Positions 44,175 through 52,627 of a stretch of 64,000 bases of DNA are shown one piece after another; positions within the stretch are counted from its first letter, which is position 1; every line of letters begins with the position of its first letter. Under the pieces are notes generated by a model, which searched no databases, had not been told where the DNA came from, and was given only the letters and a program-made list of their open reading frames with translations. The translations under genes and the position numbers were made by a program. Source of the DNA: Flavobacterium coralii (GTDB lineage Bacteria; Bacteroidota; Bacteroidia; Flavobacteriales; Flavobacteriaceae); contig NZ_JAHDIU010000012.1 of assembly GCF_019891545.1 (NCBI RefSeq), positions 32,509 to 96,508 of the forward strand, read 5' to 3'.

Positions 44175-44942
44175 TTATTTTTTACGCAGTCCCAGCTTTC
44201 GCTTAATGGCTCTCTTGCGGTGAAACCTGTTCGAGAAATACTGTGTGTATTTAACCATCAGCTTGTAAACCTCATCATAGCTCCTGCCGTATAGCTTTGC
44301 ATACTCATCGCACATTACTTTTATCAGATGGTCTTCGGGGGTAAGCTTTGCCATGTTCACTACGCGCTGTTGCAGGTTCATGCTGTCATGGAAAGTCATC
44401 CGGTTAAGGTCAACCAAAAAGAATTCATATTGCTGTGGACCTGACTTTTTTATGAGTGTATTACCTGGTGTATGGTCTTGAAATGCTATGCCCTTTTCGT
44501 GCAGCTTAAATGTAAATTGTGTAAACTGTCGAAGTATAATTTCATGCTCAGGATAATCGGGTATTTCGATAAGCTGCCTGAACGTAAGATCAGGGCTCAT
44601 CTGCTCGCTGATGTAATAACTGTCCTGAAACGAAAAAAGGGTTATATTCTCAAAATAAGCAATGGGCTGCGGTGTGCCTATGCCTTCCTGAAGGAGCCTG
44701 TTTGCAAACTCGTAAGAACGCCTTGCCTTTGATTTACGGAAAAAGCGGTAAACAACTTTGTTGATTATATTGGGTATCTTGAAAGACTTAACGTTTACCG
44801 TAACGGAACCAAGCGGAAAAATTTTTATTTTATTACGCCTGCCATCGGCAAACATAGTACCTGTGCTGGAAAAGTTATCTATAATGCGGGTTAGCTCGTC
44901 AGCATGGCCCTGAAAATCCGGATGGATTACTTTGTTCATCGG
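44175..44942 (-). CDS. Lipopolysaccharide kinase, Kdo/WaaP family
   Basis: A 255-residue kinase-fold protein. The N-lobe has RNKIKIFPLGSVTVNVKSFK with the ATP Lys. The catalytic loop is FQDHTPGNTLIKK with Asp and Asn, and LVDLNRM replaces DFG. This is the Kdo-kinase/WaaP form that phosphorylates LPS core sugars. ATG 44942 (MNKVIHPDF) is used because the -7 element TACTTTTG on the minus strand spans the alternative upstream ATG at 44960. It lies between glycosyltransferase genes, which supports a core-modifying role. Confidence 0.85.
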   Translation of the reverse strand, partial: PMNKVIHPDFQGHADELTRIIDNFSSTGTMFADGRRNKIKIFPLGSVTVNVKSFKIPNIINKVVYRFFRKSKARRSYEFANRLLQEGIGTPQPIAYFENITLFSFQDSYYISEQMSPDLTFRQLIEIPDYPEHEIILRQFTQFTFKLHEKGIAFQDHTPGNTLIKKSGPQQYEFFLVDLNRMTFHDSMNLQQRVVNMAKLTPEDHLIKVMCDEYAKLYGRSYDEVYKLMVKYTQYFSNRFHRKRAIKRKLGLRKK

Positions 44943-44957
44943 CAACTCCATTTTAGG

Positions 44958-44965
44958 CAAAAGTA
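44958..44965 (-). promoter_or_regulatory. Promoter -7 element of the Kdo/WaaP kinase gene
   Basis: TACTTTTG on the minus strand, a perfect TAnnTTTG match. It lies 15 nt before ATG 44942 and overlaps the alternative ATG at 44960, which is therefore not used. Confidence 0.65.
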
Positions 44966-45029
44966 ACCATTTGCATTTTAGACTTCAAATAATTGCATTA
45001 TTTTTACCGAAAATAGCAAAACCTCTCAA

Positions 45030-45881
45030 ATGTTCAGCCATTACCTCATCACCCGCTTCAACCTTAAAAACCCTAAATGGGATGTTACTAAAAACAACGA
45101 AACCCTGCTTACAGATGAGTGGCTGGAGCACAGGCTGTGGCTGTTTGAAAATTTTTGCCTGCCATCGGTAACGTCACAAACAAGCACCAATTTTACATGG
45201 CTTATTTATTTTGATGTTACCACTCCCCCCGCCTACCGCAGCAGGATTGAAAGCCTGGTGGAGGGGCATAAAAACATCCGCCTGTTTTATATAGAAGGTA
45301 TGCCTGCTTTTTACCCGGAAATACAAAAACTTATAACAGCCGAAACAAAGGGGCAGCCTTATCTTATCACTTCACGTATTGATAATGACGACTGCATACA
45401 CAAAGATTTTATTGCCGAAGTGCAAAAGCAGTTCAACAAGCAGGATTACAGGGCTATTGATGTAATCAAAGGTTACTCCCTACAGATTAAGCCCGTAATT
45501 ATGCTGGGTAAAAAAGAACACATCTTTAACCCTTTCATAAGCCTTATAGAGAAAAATGAGAACCCTAAAACAGTTTGGTTTAATGACCATAACCTTTGGA
45601 AAAAAGAAACCCGTATCACTCAGGTAACGCACAAAAGGCTGTGGATGAGCATTATTCACGAAAAGAACAAGGTAAATGAGTTTGACGGCTATGGTAATAT
45701 TAAGTGGGAAAATGTAAAGCAGGATTTTATAGTATCTGCACAAATGCAAAGCAATATTGATGCTAATATACTGCCACACAGTAAATGGGCCTGGACAAGC
45801 TTTAAGAATGGTTTGTATGTTAACTGGGTACTGTTCAATAAGATGCTGAAAAAGGCATTGGGAATATACAGGATAAAGTAA
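45030..45881 (+). CDS. Putative rhamnosyltransferase-family protein
   Basis: A 283-residue protein matching the Rhamno_transf family. The start FSHYLITRFNLKNPKW, the LFENFCLPSVTSQTSTNFTW core and LITSRIDNDDCIHKDF (GT-A acidic motif) are its landmarks. The family transfers deoxyhexoses in surface polysaccharides; specificity cannot be read. It is a single plus-strand gene between minus-strand glycosyltransferases, with its own promoter region in the 87-bp gap. A short 8-bp gap separates it from the following convergent gene. Confidence 0.82.
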   Translation: MFSHYLITRFNLKNPKWDVTKNNETLLTDEWLEHRLWLFENFCLPSVTSQTSTNFTWLIYFDVTTPPAYRSRIESLVEGHKNIRLFYIEGMPAFYPEIQKLITAETKGQPYLITSRIDNDDCIHKDFIAEVQKQFNKQDYRAIDVIKGYSLQIKPVIMLGKKEHIFNPFISLIEKNENPKTVWFNDHNLWKKETRITQVTHKRLWMSIIHEKNKVNEFDGYGNIKWENVKQDFIVSAQMQSNIDANILPHSKWAWTSFKNGLYVNWVLFNKMLKKALGIYRIK

Positions 45882-45889
45882 ATAAAACG

Positions 45890-46897
45890 CTACTTGCTAT
45901 TCCTGTATTTTTTCTCCTCAACTGAATTGTAATTACCGCCTGCAACCATATCTACCCAGTGGCTCACTGTGTAACGGTTATAAATTTCCTGGGGTAAAGG
46001 CTGGTAAGGTGTTTCAATAAATCCTTCCGGTATAGTTATGTTATCAGCGTTTTCTATAATATAAATGTTTGACGGATTGTAAAAATCATAGTTTTTAATA
46101 TCAGTATTGGTAGTAATAAGCTTTTTTTGGAAAGCCATTGCTTCGAACACACGAAAAGTAAGCCCATCCTGAATACCAAACTTGTGCACATCTACAATAA
46201 TTCGCGATTGCTTTATGTGTTGCAAAACCCCTTCATTGTTAATACGTTTCTGTATGTAAGTAATGTGAGGGTCAGTTTCCGCATTATCCTTCTTTACATA
46301 AAAGCGGTAGCTGTAACCTGTATCTGAAAGTACTTTACCTAATTTTTGCAAAACCTTTACCCTGTAATCATCTGACATTACTGAGAATGCATCTGTTTCA
46401 GGCTCAGGGTTACTACCCTCAGGCTCATAATACATAAAGTTTGGGATAAACTTTAGCTTATAAGTATCTGCATCACGCTTTTCATAAGAATATATTTCAT
46501 CAAAAAAATGAAGGACATCTTTTTTGCGCGGTATATTATTTATGGAATCGTGATAGTACGCAATAAATTTACCTGATATTTTACGTAATATTTTAAGATG
46601 ATCATCAACAAACACATCAGGCCTTATTACAAGTGCAATATCATATTTATTTTTAGACACCTCAGCTATCAACGGCTTATACTTGTAGAAATTTTTAAGC
46701 TTGGTTTTATAAAAAGTCTTGTAAAAGAACGCTTTTAGGCGTTGCCATGCATTTTTATAGCGGTAAGAATAGTTAATGGTATTATAATAATCTACCTGCC
46801 CGTAACGGTTTTGCAGCTCAGCATAAATACTGTCATAATACCCGCTAAGGTCATAAGTTATAAACAGTATGCGCTTATCCTTATCGCTTTTTGCCAT
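45890..46897 (-). CDS. Glycosyltransferase-like (CgeB/eps-type) protein
   Basis: A 335-residue protein starting MAKSDKDKRILFITYDLSGY. RPDVFVDDHLKILRKI, FIAYYHDSINNIPRK and the C-terminal GLTFRVFEAMAFQKKLITTN match the CgeB-like branch of GT-B glycosyltransferases found in Bacteroidota polysaccharide loci. The nucleotide-sugar motif is the EAM.F.K segment. It overlaps the end of the GT4 gene by 17 bp and is co-transcribed with it. Confidence 0.75.
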   Translation of the reverse strand: MAKSDKDKRILFITYDLSGYYDSIYAELQNRYGQVDYYNTINYSYRYKNAWQRLKAFFYKTFYKTKLKNFYKYKPLIAEVSKNKYDIALVIRPDVFVDDHLKILRKISGKFIAYYHDSINNIPRKKDVLHFFDEIYSYEKRDADTYKLKFIPNFMYYEPEGSNPEPETDAFSVMSDDYRVKVLQKLGKVLSDTGYSYRFYVKKDNAETDPHITYIQKRINNEGVLQHIKQSRIIVDVHKFGIQDGLTFRVFEAMAFQKKLITTNTDIKNYDFYNPSNIYIIENADNITIPEGFIETPYQPLPQEIYNRYTVSHWVDMVAGGNYNSVEEKKYRNSK

Positions 46898-47996
46898 ATT
46901 TTACAAGTACCTCATTAAGTTCATCATACATTTTTTTGGCAATTACCTCTTTTGTAAAGTTAGCCTTTAAAAACTCATACCCGTTTTCGCTGAGTTGCTG
47001 TTGCAGGTTCTTATCCGCAGCCAGTTGTTCTATCTTATCGGCAAAATCTACAGGGTTGCCCACTTCTGCCATAAGGCCTGTTATACCATCTTTTACCACT
47101 TCGGGTATGCCTCCTGCATTGGCAGCAACTATGGGTATGCGGCAGGCATAAGCCTCCAGCAGTACCCCGCCCGTTGGCTCGTTGTTACTGGTAAATAAAA
47201 ACAGGTCAAATTCCGGCAGTACCTGCGGTATATCTTTCCTGAAGCCTGCAAAAATTATTTCATTCTCTACACCAAGCTCACGGGCAAGTTCTTTTACTTC
47301 TTCTTCCTGCGGGCCGTCACCAATTATAATATATTTTGCCTTAAAATTACGCTTATGTAGTTCAGCAGCTGTGCGTACCCATGTATGAAGGTCTTTCATG
47401 GGGGTAAATGCGGCAATATTACCTATCAACAAATGCCCTTCGGGTATATTAAACTCTTTATGTAATATGCCTGTATCGGCATATTTAAATTTATGAATAT
47501 CGGTAACACTGCCCACCACGCAAAGCCTGCTGTGGTCTTTAACGGCATATTTTAATACATCTACCACGGGGTGCGATACACAAATAATCTTTTTTATCCC
47601 TTTGTAATTGTATTTCCATTTACGCAGAAAGTTACTGTCAACCCGGCGTATCATAGTACGGCACAATACCATCGGTATTTTTAATCCATATACCAAAGAA
47701 GAAAGCACACTTAATGTATGCGACTGGCTGTTGTGTATAAAAAGTATATCTGCCTTTTTTTCGTCGGCAATCTTTTTAAGGCTTTTGGCAAATTCAAGGC
47801 TGTATTCTCCTTTATAATCAAGCACTATAACCTGCATATTCCTGCCGGTGGCGGCTTTGTGCACTTCAGAGCCTTTAACGCAAACTATCCATTGGTCTTC
47901 TACATACCCAAAGTCGCGGAATGCTTCATATAAATAAATAATTTTCTGCTCATGCCCGCGCCATCCTTTAGATGCAGTAACCTGAATTAACCTCAT
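46881..47996 (-). CDS. Family 4 glycosyltransferase
   Basis: A 371-residue GT-B transferase with an N-terminal acceptor domain (RLIQVTASKGWRGHEQKIIYL), then GNIAAFTPMKDLHTWVRTAA and the C-terminal YIIGDGPQEEEVKELARELG. The nucleotide-sugar motif is NEPTGGVLLEAYACRIPIVA with the conserved Glu. A perfect -7 element TACATTTG on the minus strand is 18 nt before the ATG. Paired with the CgeB-like gene downstream. Confidence 0.9.
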   Translation of the reverse strand: MRLIQVTASKGWRGHEQKIIYLYEAFRDFGYVEDQWIVCVKGSEVHKAATGRNMQVIVLDYKGEYSLEFAKSLKKIADEKKADILFIHNSQSHTLSVLSSLVYGLKIPMVLCRTMIRRVDSNFLRKWKYNYKGIKKIICVSHPVVDVLKYAVKDHSRLCVVGSVTDIHKFKYADTGILHKEFNIPEGHLLIGNIAAFTPMKDLHTWVRTAAELHKRNFKAKYIIIGDGPQEEEVKELARELGVENEIIFAGFRKDIPQVLPEFDLFLFTSNNEPTGGVLLEAYACRIPIVAANAGGIPEVVKDGITGLMAEVGNPVDFADKIEQLAADKNLQQQLSENGYEFLKANFTKEVIAKKMYDELNEVLVKYGKKR

Positions 47997-48014
47997 AATG
48001 CTGAAATATTAGGG

Positions 48015-48022
48015 CAAATGTA
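48015..48022 (-). promoter_or_regulatory. Promoter -7 element of the GT4 gene
   Basis: TACATTTG on the minus strand, a perfect TAnnTTTG match ending 18 nt before the ATG at 47996. It faces away from the aminotransferase promoter at 48072-48079. Confidence 0.65.
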
Positions 48023-48071
48023 CCTAATTTTATTTTAATCCGTTAATAGCGCTGCTGTTATAAAAGTTCAA

Positions 48072-48079
48072 TATTTTTG
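48072..48079 (+). promoter_or_regulatory. Promoter -7 element of the DegT aminotransferase gene
   Basis: TATTTTTG, a perfect TAnnTTTG match 17 nt before the ATG at 48097. Confidence 0.65.
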
Positions 48080-48096
48080 CAGTATATACCTGCTTT

Positions 48097-49200
48097 ATGA
48101 TAAAATTTCTCGACCTCCAAAAAGTTAACCTTCTCCATCAGGAAGAAATAGAAAAGCGGCTGCTGGAAACCTTCAGGAGCGGATGGTACCTTTTTGGTGA
48201 ACAGGTAAAGCAGTTCGAAGACAGCCTTTGCAACTACACAGGCTCCAAACACGCTATTGGTACAGCAAACGGGCTTGATGCACTTCGCCTGATTATTAAA
48301 GCGTATACAGAACTTGGTGTAATGCAGCATGGTGATGAAATTATTGTACCTGCAAATACCTATATAGCTTCAATACTCGCAATTACAGACAACAACCTTA
48401 TCCCTGTACCGATAGAGCCGGATGCTGATACTTTTAATATCAACATCGGCCTTATTGAAGAAAAGATTACATCCCGAACAAAAGGAATTATGATAGTGCA
48501 CCTGTACGGGCAGGCTGTATTTTCGGAAAAGCTAAAAGCTATCGCAGAAAAGCATAACCTTAAAATTATTGAAGATAACGCGCAGGCAATAGGTGCGCAA
48601 TGGAATGGCATTAAAACAGGAAATTTAGGAGATGCGGCAGGGTTCAGCTTTTATCCGGGTAAAAATCTCGGCGCTATTGGCGATGCAGGAGCTGTGACCA
48701 CCAATGATGATGAACTGGCAAAAACAATAAGGGCGCTTGCCAATTACGGCTCTCATCAAAAATATGTCAATCATTACAAAGGGCTCAACTCCCGTCTTGA
48801 TGAAATGCAGTCGGCGGTATTAAATGTAAAGCTGCCCTATCTGGATAATGAAAACCAAAGGCGCAGGGAAATTGCCCGCTACTATACACAAAATATAAAA
48901 AACTCCGCGATAATCCTGCCTAAAGTACCGGAGGATGAAAACAGCCATGTGTGGCATTTATACATTATAAGGTGCAAAGAGCGCGACAGGCTGCAAAAAT
49001 ACCTTACCGACAGTGGCATACAAACGCTTATACACTACCCTATACCCCCGCACAGGCAGGAGGCTTACAAAGAAATGAATGAGCTTAATTTACCCATTAC
49101 TGAAGCAATACACAACGAAGTACTGAGCCTGCCTGTAAGCCCGGTACTGACTGATGAAGAAGTAAAACATATAACGGCAGCTTTAAACAATTTTAAATAA
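48097..49200 (+). CDS. DegT/DnrJ/EryC1-family sugar aminotransferase
   Basis: A 367-residue PLP enzyme transferring an amino group to a nucleotide-activated keto-sugar. It begins [20 protein letters not shown] and has [30 protein letters not shown] and [19 protein letters not shown] with the PLP lysine. The C-terminal HVWHLYIIR and [13 protein letters not shown] complete the family signature. Its product would be an amino sugar for the nearby surface-glycan genes. Exact substrate (FdtB/QdtB-like) is not readable. TsaC follows 2 bp downstream. Confidence 0.9.
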   Translation: MIKFLDLQKVNLLHQEEIEKRLLETFRSGWYLFGEQVKQFEDSLCNYTGSKHAIGTANGLDALRLIIKAYTELGVMQHGDEIIVPANTYIASILAITDNNLIPVPIEPDADTFNINIGLIEEKITSRTKGIMIVHLYGQAVFSEKLKAIAEKHNLKIIEDNAQAIGAQWNGIKTGNLGDAAGFSFYPGKNLGAIGDAGAVTTNDDELAKTIRALANYGSHQKYVNHYKGLNSRLDEMQSAVLNVKLPYLDNENQRRREIARYYTQNIKNSAIILPKVPEDENSHVWHLYIIRCKERDRLQKYLTDSGIQTLIHYPIPPHRQEAYKEMNELNLPITEAIHNEVLSLPVSPVLTDEEVKHITAALNNFK

Positions 49201-49202
49201 AG

Positions 49203-49778
49203 ATGAGCACACAGGATATAAATACAGAAGTACATAATGCGTTTGAGGTAATAAAAAATGGGGGGATAATTCTCTACCCTACGGATACCGTTTGGGGCAT
49301 AGGCTGCGATGCCACAAACCCCGATGCAGTAAAGAAAATTTATGCCCTGAAACAGCGGGAAGAAAGCAAGAGTATGATTGTACTGGTAAACGGTGACAGG
49401 ATGCTGTATAATGTGTTTAGCGAGATACCCGAGGTTGCCTGGCAGATTATAGAAGTTACCGATAAACCCACAACGCTGGTGCTGGATAAACCCAAAAATG
49501 TAGCACCTAACCTTATTGCCGAAGACAACACACTTGGTGTAAGGCTTGTTACTGAGCCTTTCTGTTACAAACTGATGGAGCGCATGAAAAAACCGCTTGT
49601 ATCTACATCGGCTAATGTAAGCGGCATTCCTACACCAAATTCTTTTAAAGAAATAGACCATCATATTTTGGATGGAGTAGACTATATCGTAAATTTGCAT
49701 CACGATAAAATTGCCGCCAAACCATCAAGTATAATCAAGATCGGCAATAATTTACAGGTAAAAGTTATCCGCCCTTAA
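49203..49778 (+). CDS. Threonylcarbamoyl-AMP synthase (Sua5/YciO/YrdC family)
   Basis: A 191-residue enzyme of the YrdC fold. It begins with [24 protein letters not shown] and has [24 protein letters not shown] and [11 protein letters not shown] motifs. It makes threonylcarbamoyl-AMP for the t6A modification of tRNA position 37. The TsaC name is likely but YciO cannot be excluded. It starts 2 bp after the aminotransferase stop and its stop overlaps the CCA gene start (TAATG), giving coupled translation of two tRNA-maturation genes. Confidence 0.9.
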   Translation: MSTQDINTEVHNAFEVIKNGGIILYPTDTVWGIGCDATNPDAVKKIYALKQREESKSMIVLVNGDRMLYNVFSEIPEVAWQIIEVTDKPTTLVLDKPKNVAPNLIAEDNTLGVRLVTEPFCYKLMERMKKPLVSTSANVSGIPTPNSFKEIDHHILDGVDYIVNLHHDKIAAKPSSIIKIGNNLQVKVIRP

Positions 49779-51223
49779 TGAAAGATGAAACTTCATATAA
49801 AGAAGCCCTGAATAACCCGGTTTTCGGTATAATATCTAAAGCTGCTGTCCAAATAAATACAGAGTGTTATGTAATTGGCGGCTATGTACGCGATTTTTTA
49901 CTGCAACGGGGATTTAAAAAAGATATAGATGTAGTGGCTGTTGGCAGCGGTATAGCGCTTGCAAAGGCTGTAGCTGCATTGCTGCCAGGCAATCCGAAAA
50001 TACAGGTTTTTAAAAATTATGGCACCGCCATGCTGCGGTATGAAGACAACAATGGCGAACATACCGATCTTGAGTTTGTAGGTGCTCGCAAAGAATCGTA
50101 TCAATGGGAGAGCCGCAAACCACACGTGGAGACCGGCACTCTTGAAGACGACCAAAACCGACGCGACTTCACCATAAATGCCCTTGCACTATCGCTTAAT
50201 GAAAAAGATTTTGGTGCGCTGATAGACCCTTTTGAAGGGGTGGCTGACCTTGAGAATAAAGTAATCCGTACACCTCTTGACGCTGATATTACCTACAGTG
50301 ATGACCCCTTGCGGATGATGCGTGCCATACGTTTTGCCACACAGTTAAACTTTGATATAGAAGAAAAGTCGTTACAGGCAATAAGCCGTAATAAAGAGCG
50401 CATCAACATTATATCAGGCGAGCGCATAGTAGATGAGCTTAACAAGATACTAATGGCAGATGTACCCTCTGTAGGGTTTAAGCTGCTGCACCAAACAGGT
50501 TTGCTGCACATAATCCTGCCGGAGCTTACTGCCCTGCAAGGTGTTGAGGAGGTTGAAGGCCAAACCCATAAAGATAATTTTTACCATACCCTTGAGGTGG
50601 TAGATAACATTGCGTCCAATACAGATGATGTATGGCTAAGATGGGCAGCACTGCTGCACGATATTGGCAAAGCGCCTACAAAAAAATTCAGTAAAAAGGT
50701 AGGCTGGACATTTCACGGGCATGAGTTTTTAGGCGGTAAAATGGTAAAGCGCCTTTTTGAAAGGCTGCACATGCCGCTTAACCACAAAATGAAGTTTGTA
50801 TCAAAAATGGTAATGCTAAGCTCCCGCCCTATTGTGCTGGCTCAGGACATTGTTACCGACTCTGCCGTTCGCAGGCTTATTTTTGATGCCGGGGATGATG
50901 TGGAAAGCCTTATGACGTTGTGCGAAGCTGATATAACAACCAAGAACCCGAATAAATATAAAAAGTACCATAAGAATTTTAAGATAGTACGCCAAAAAAT
51001 TGTTGAGGTTGAAGAGCGCGACCATGTCCGTAACTTCCAGCCGCCCATTAGCGGTGAAGAGATTATGGAGATCTTTAACCTGAAGCCCTCACGCGAAATA
51101 GGCGTACTTAAGGAAGCCATCAAAGAAGCCATACTGGAAGGTGAAATACCCAACGAATACCAGGCAGCCCATGACTTTATGATGGCACGTGCCTCTAAAA
51201 TGGGATTGACTAAACAACAATAG
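49778..51223 (+). CDS. cca: CCA-adding tRNA nucleotidyltransferase with HD domain
   Basis: A 481-residue enzyme that completes or repairs the tRNA 3' CCA end. The head domain has [20 protein letters not shown] (metal-binding Asp pair), [13 protein letters not shown] and [16 protein letters not shown] helical body and an HD phosphohydrolase domain with [12 protein letters not shown] follow. It starts in overlap with TsaC/Sua5, matching a tRNA-maturation operon. Length is typical for HD-containing bacterial members. Confidence 0.93.
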   Translation: MKDETSYKEALNNPVFGIISKAAVQINTECYVIGGYVRDFLLQRGFKKDIDVVAVGSGIALAKAVAALLPGNPKIQVFKNYGTAMLRYEDNNGEHTDLEFVGARKESYQWESRKPHVETGTLEDDQNRRDFTINALALSLNEKDFGALIDPFEGVADLENKVIRTPLDADITYSDDPLRMMRAIRFATQLNFDIEEKSLQAISRNKERINIISGERIVDELNKILMADVPSVGFKLLHQTGLLHIILPELTALQGVEEVEGQTHKDNFYHTLEVVDNIASNTDDVWLRWAALLHDIGKAPTKKFSKKVGWTFHGHEFLGGKMVKRLFERLHMPLNHKMKFVSKMVMLSSRPIVLAQDIVTDSAVRRLIFDAGDDVESLMTLCEADITTKNPNKYKKYHKNFKIVRQKIVEVEERDHVRNFQPPISGEEIMEIFNLKPSREIGVLKEAIKEAILEGEIPNEYQAAHDFMMARASKMGLTKQQ

Positions 51224-51231
51224 TTATAATT

Positions 51232-52251
51232 ATGAAACGCAATAAAGCTGTAATTACATGGCTACTGGCCGGGTGTGTGCTGGTATTCATAATGGTAGTA
51301 GTGGGTGGTATAACAAGGCTTACCAACTCCGGGCTCTCGATGACCGACTGGCATCTTGTAACGGACACTTTTCCGCCGATGAGCGAGGATAAATGGCAGG
51401 AAGCTTTTGAAGAATATAAAAAGTTTCCGGAGTACCAGAAAATCAATGTACATAACGATTTTACACTCGATGATTATAAGTTCATCTATTTCTGGGAATG
51501 GTTTCACCGTTTTATAGGCAGGGTTATCGGTATTGTTTTTATTATACCTTTCTTATATTTTCTTGTCCGTAAAAAACTCGACAAAGCTACAATAGGAAAG
51601 TGCCTGATTCTTTTAGGAATGGGTGCATTGCAGGGTTTCTTCGGGTGGTTTATGGTTAAAAGCGGCCTGGTAGATAACCCCGATGTTAGCCATTTCAGGC
51701 TGGCACTGCACCTTACATTTGCATTTGTAACGTTTGCCTATACCCTTTGGGTAGCGCTTGACTTAGTATATCCTGAACGCAAACAACCTGTTTATGCGCT
51801 GCGCAAAATTGCACGTATAGCGTTAATTATATTAATTGCCCAGATAATTTACGGTGGTTTTGTAGCAGGGCTAAATGCGGGCCTTATACACAACACTTGG
51901 CCCTTAATGAGTGAAGGCCAGTTTATGCATGATAGTATTTTTATTGAAAAACCAACTGTTGGGCTTGCACTTACAGAGGGGCAAAGCGGCGTTCAGTTTG
52001 TGCACCGCACAATGGCTTATTTTGTAGTGGGTATCATCGTGTTTTTATACATAAGGTCAAGAAAAATAAATATTAACGTACAACAGCAAAAGGGGCTTAA
52101 TGCTTTGGTAGTACTTGTATTCCTGCAATTTTTGCTTGGGGTGCTTACATTGCTGTACCGCGTGCCGCTATGGCTTGGGCTTGCCCACCAGGTAATGGCT
52201 TTCTTCCTGCTCACAGCAATGACCTATACACTCCACAGGCTCAGCAAATAA
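51232..52251 (+). CDS. ctaA: Heme A synthase, COX15/CtaA family
   Basis: A 339-residue integral membrane enzyme with about eight helices that oxidises the C8 methyl of heme O to the formyl of heme A for cytochrome oxidase. Key motifs are GGITRLTNSGLSMTDWH, FWEWFHRFIGR, VSHFRLALHL, HNTWPLM and FVHRTMAY, with the histidines expected to bind heme. It is the COX15-like form seen in Bacteroidota. It follows the CCA gene after 8 bp and may be co-transcribed. Confidence 0.93.
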   Translation: MKRNKAVITWLLAGCVLVFIMVVVGGITRLTNSGLSMTDWHLVTDTFPPMSEDKWQEAFEEYKKFPEYQKINVHNDFTLDDYKFIYFWEWFHRFIGRVIGIVFIIPFLYFLVRKKLDKATIGKCLILLGMGALQGFFGWFMVKSGLVDNPDVSHFRLALHLTFAFVTFAYTLWVALDLVYPERKQPVYALRKIARIALIILIAQIIYGGFVAGLNAGLIHNTWPLMSEGQFMHDSIFIEKPTVGLALTEGQSGVQFVHRTMAYFVVGIIVFLYIRSRKININVQQQKGLNALVVLVFLQFLLGVLTLLYRVPLWLGLAHQVMAFFLLTAMTYTLHRLSK

Positions 52252-52335
52252 ACTTTGTGATAACGTTGGCAAGGCTTTGACAGTAATTTTACATTTGGTA
52301 GGGTAACTTTACATTGTAACAAAAAACAAAAGATC

Positions 52336-52518
52336 ATGCCAAACAGAGAAGAAATAAGCGGAAGCTGGAACGAAATGAAAGGTAAGCTAAAACAAAATTA
52401 TGGTGAGCTTACTGATGACGACCTAACATATGAAGAAGGAAAAGAAGATGAAATGTGGGGACGCCTTGAAAAGAAATTAGGTAAAGCGAAAAAAGAAATA
52501 CTTTCTATTTTTCAATAG
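52336..52518 (+). CDS. CsbD-family small stress protein
   Basis: A 60-residue protein starting [20 protein letters not shown], with a [20 protein letters not shown] core that matches CsbD. CsbD is a general-stress protein of unknown function in Bacillus and related families are widespread. Two TTTG/TAACTTTA-like blocks in the 84-bp leader could be its promoter. A long inverted repeat follows, ahead of convergent glgB. Confidence 0.9.
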   Translation: MPNREEISGSWNEMKGKLKQNYGELTDDDLTYEEGKEDEMWGRLEKKLGKAKKEILSIFQ

Positions 52519-52553
52519 CCTCATTTCCTTTAAGGATATACCACATCTCCTCT

Positions 52554-52627
52554 AAACTGTTTTATAAGCAGGATATTAGTTGACTTTAGTACAGCTAAAA
52601 CATCGCTTATAAAACAGTTTTTTTTAT
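52554..52627. terminator. Perfect 16-bp inverted repeat between csbD and glgB, likely bidirectional terminator
   Basis: The arms AAACTGTTTTATAAGC (52554-52569) and GCTTATAAAACAGTTT (52605-52620) are exact complements 35 nt apart. Inside, TTAGTTG and CAGCTAA can also pair, with one G-U. A run of eight or more T follows on the plus strand. It ends csbD and, on the other strand, meets the convergent glgB. The length and perfection exceed other terminators in this window. Confidence 0.6.

Noticed and set aside
49065-49703. A 212-codon antisense frame over the aminotransferase end and TsaC gene
   Set aside because: Both sense genes are clearly recognised and no motif is seen in the antisense frame.
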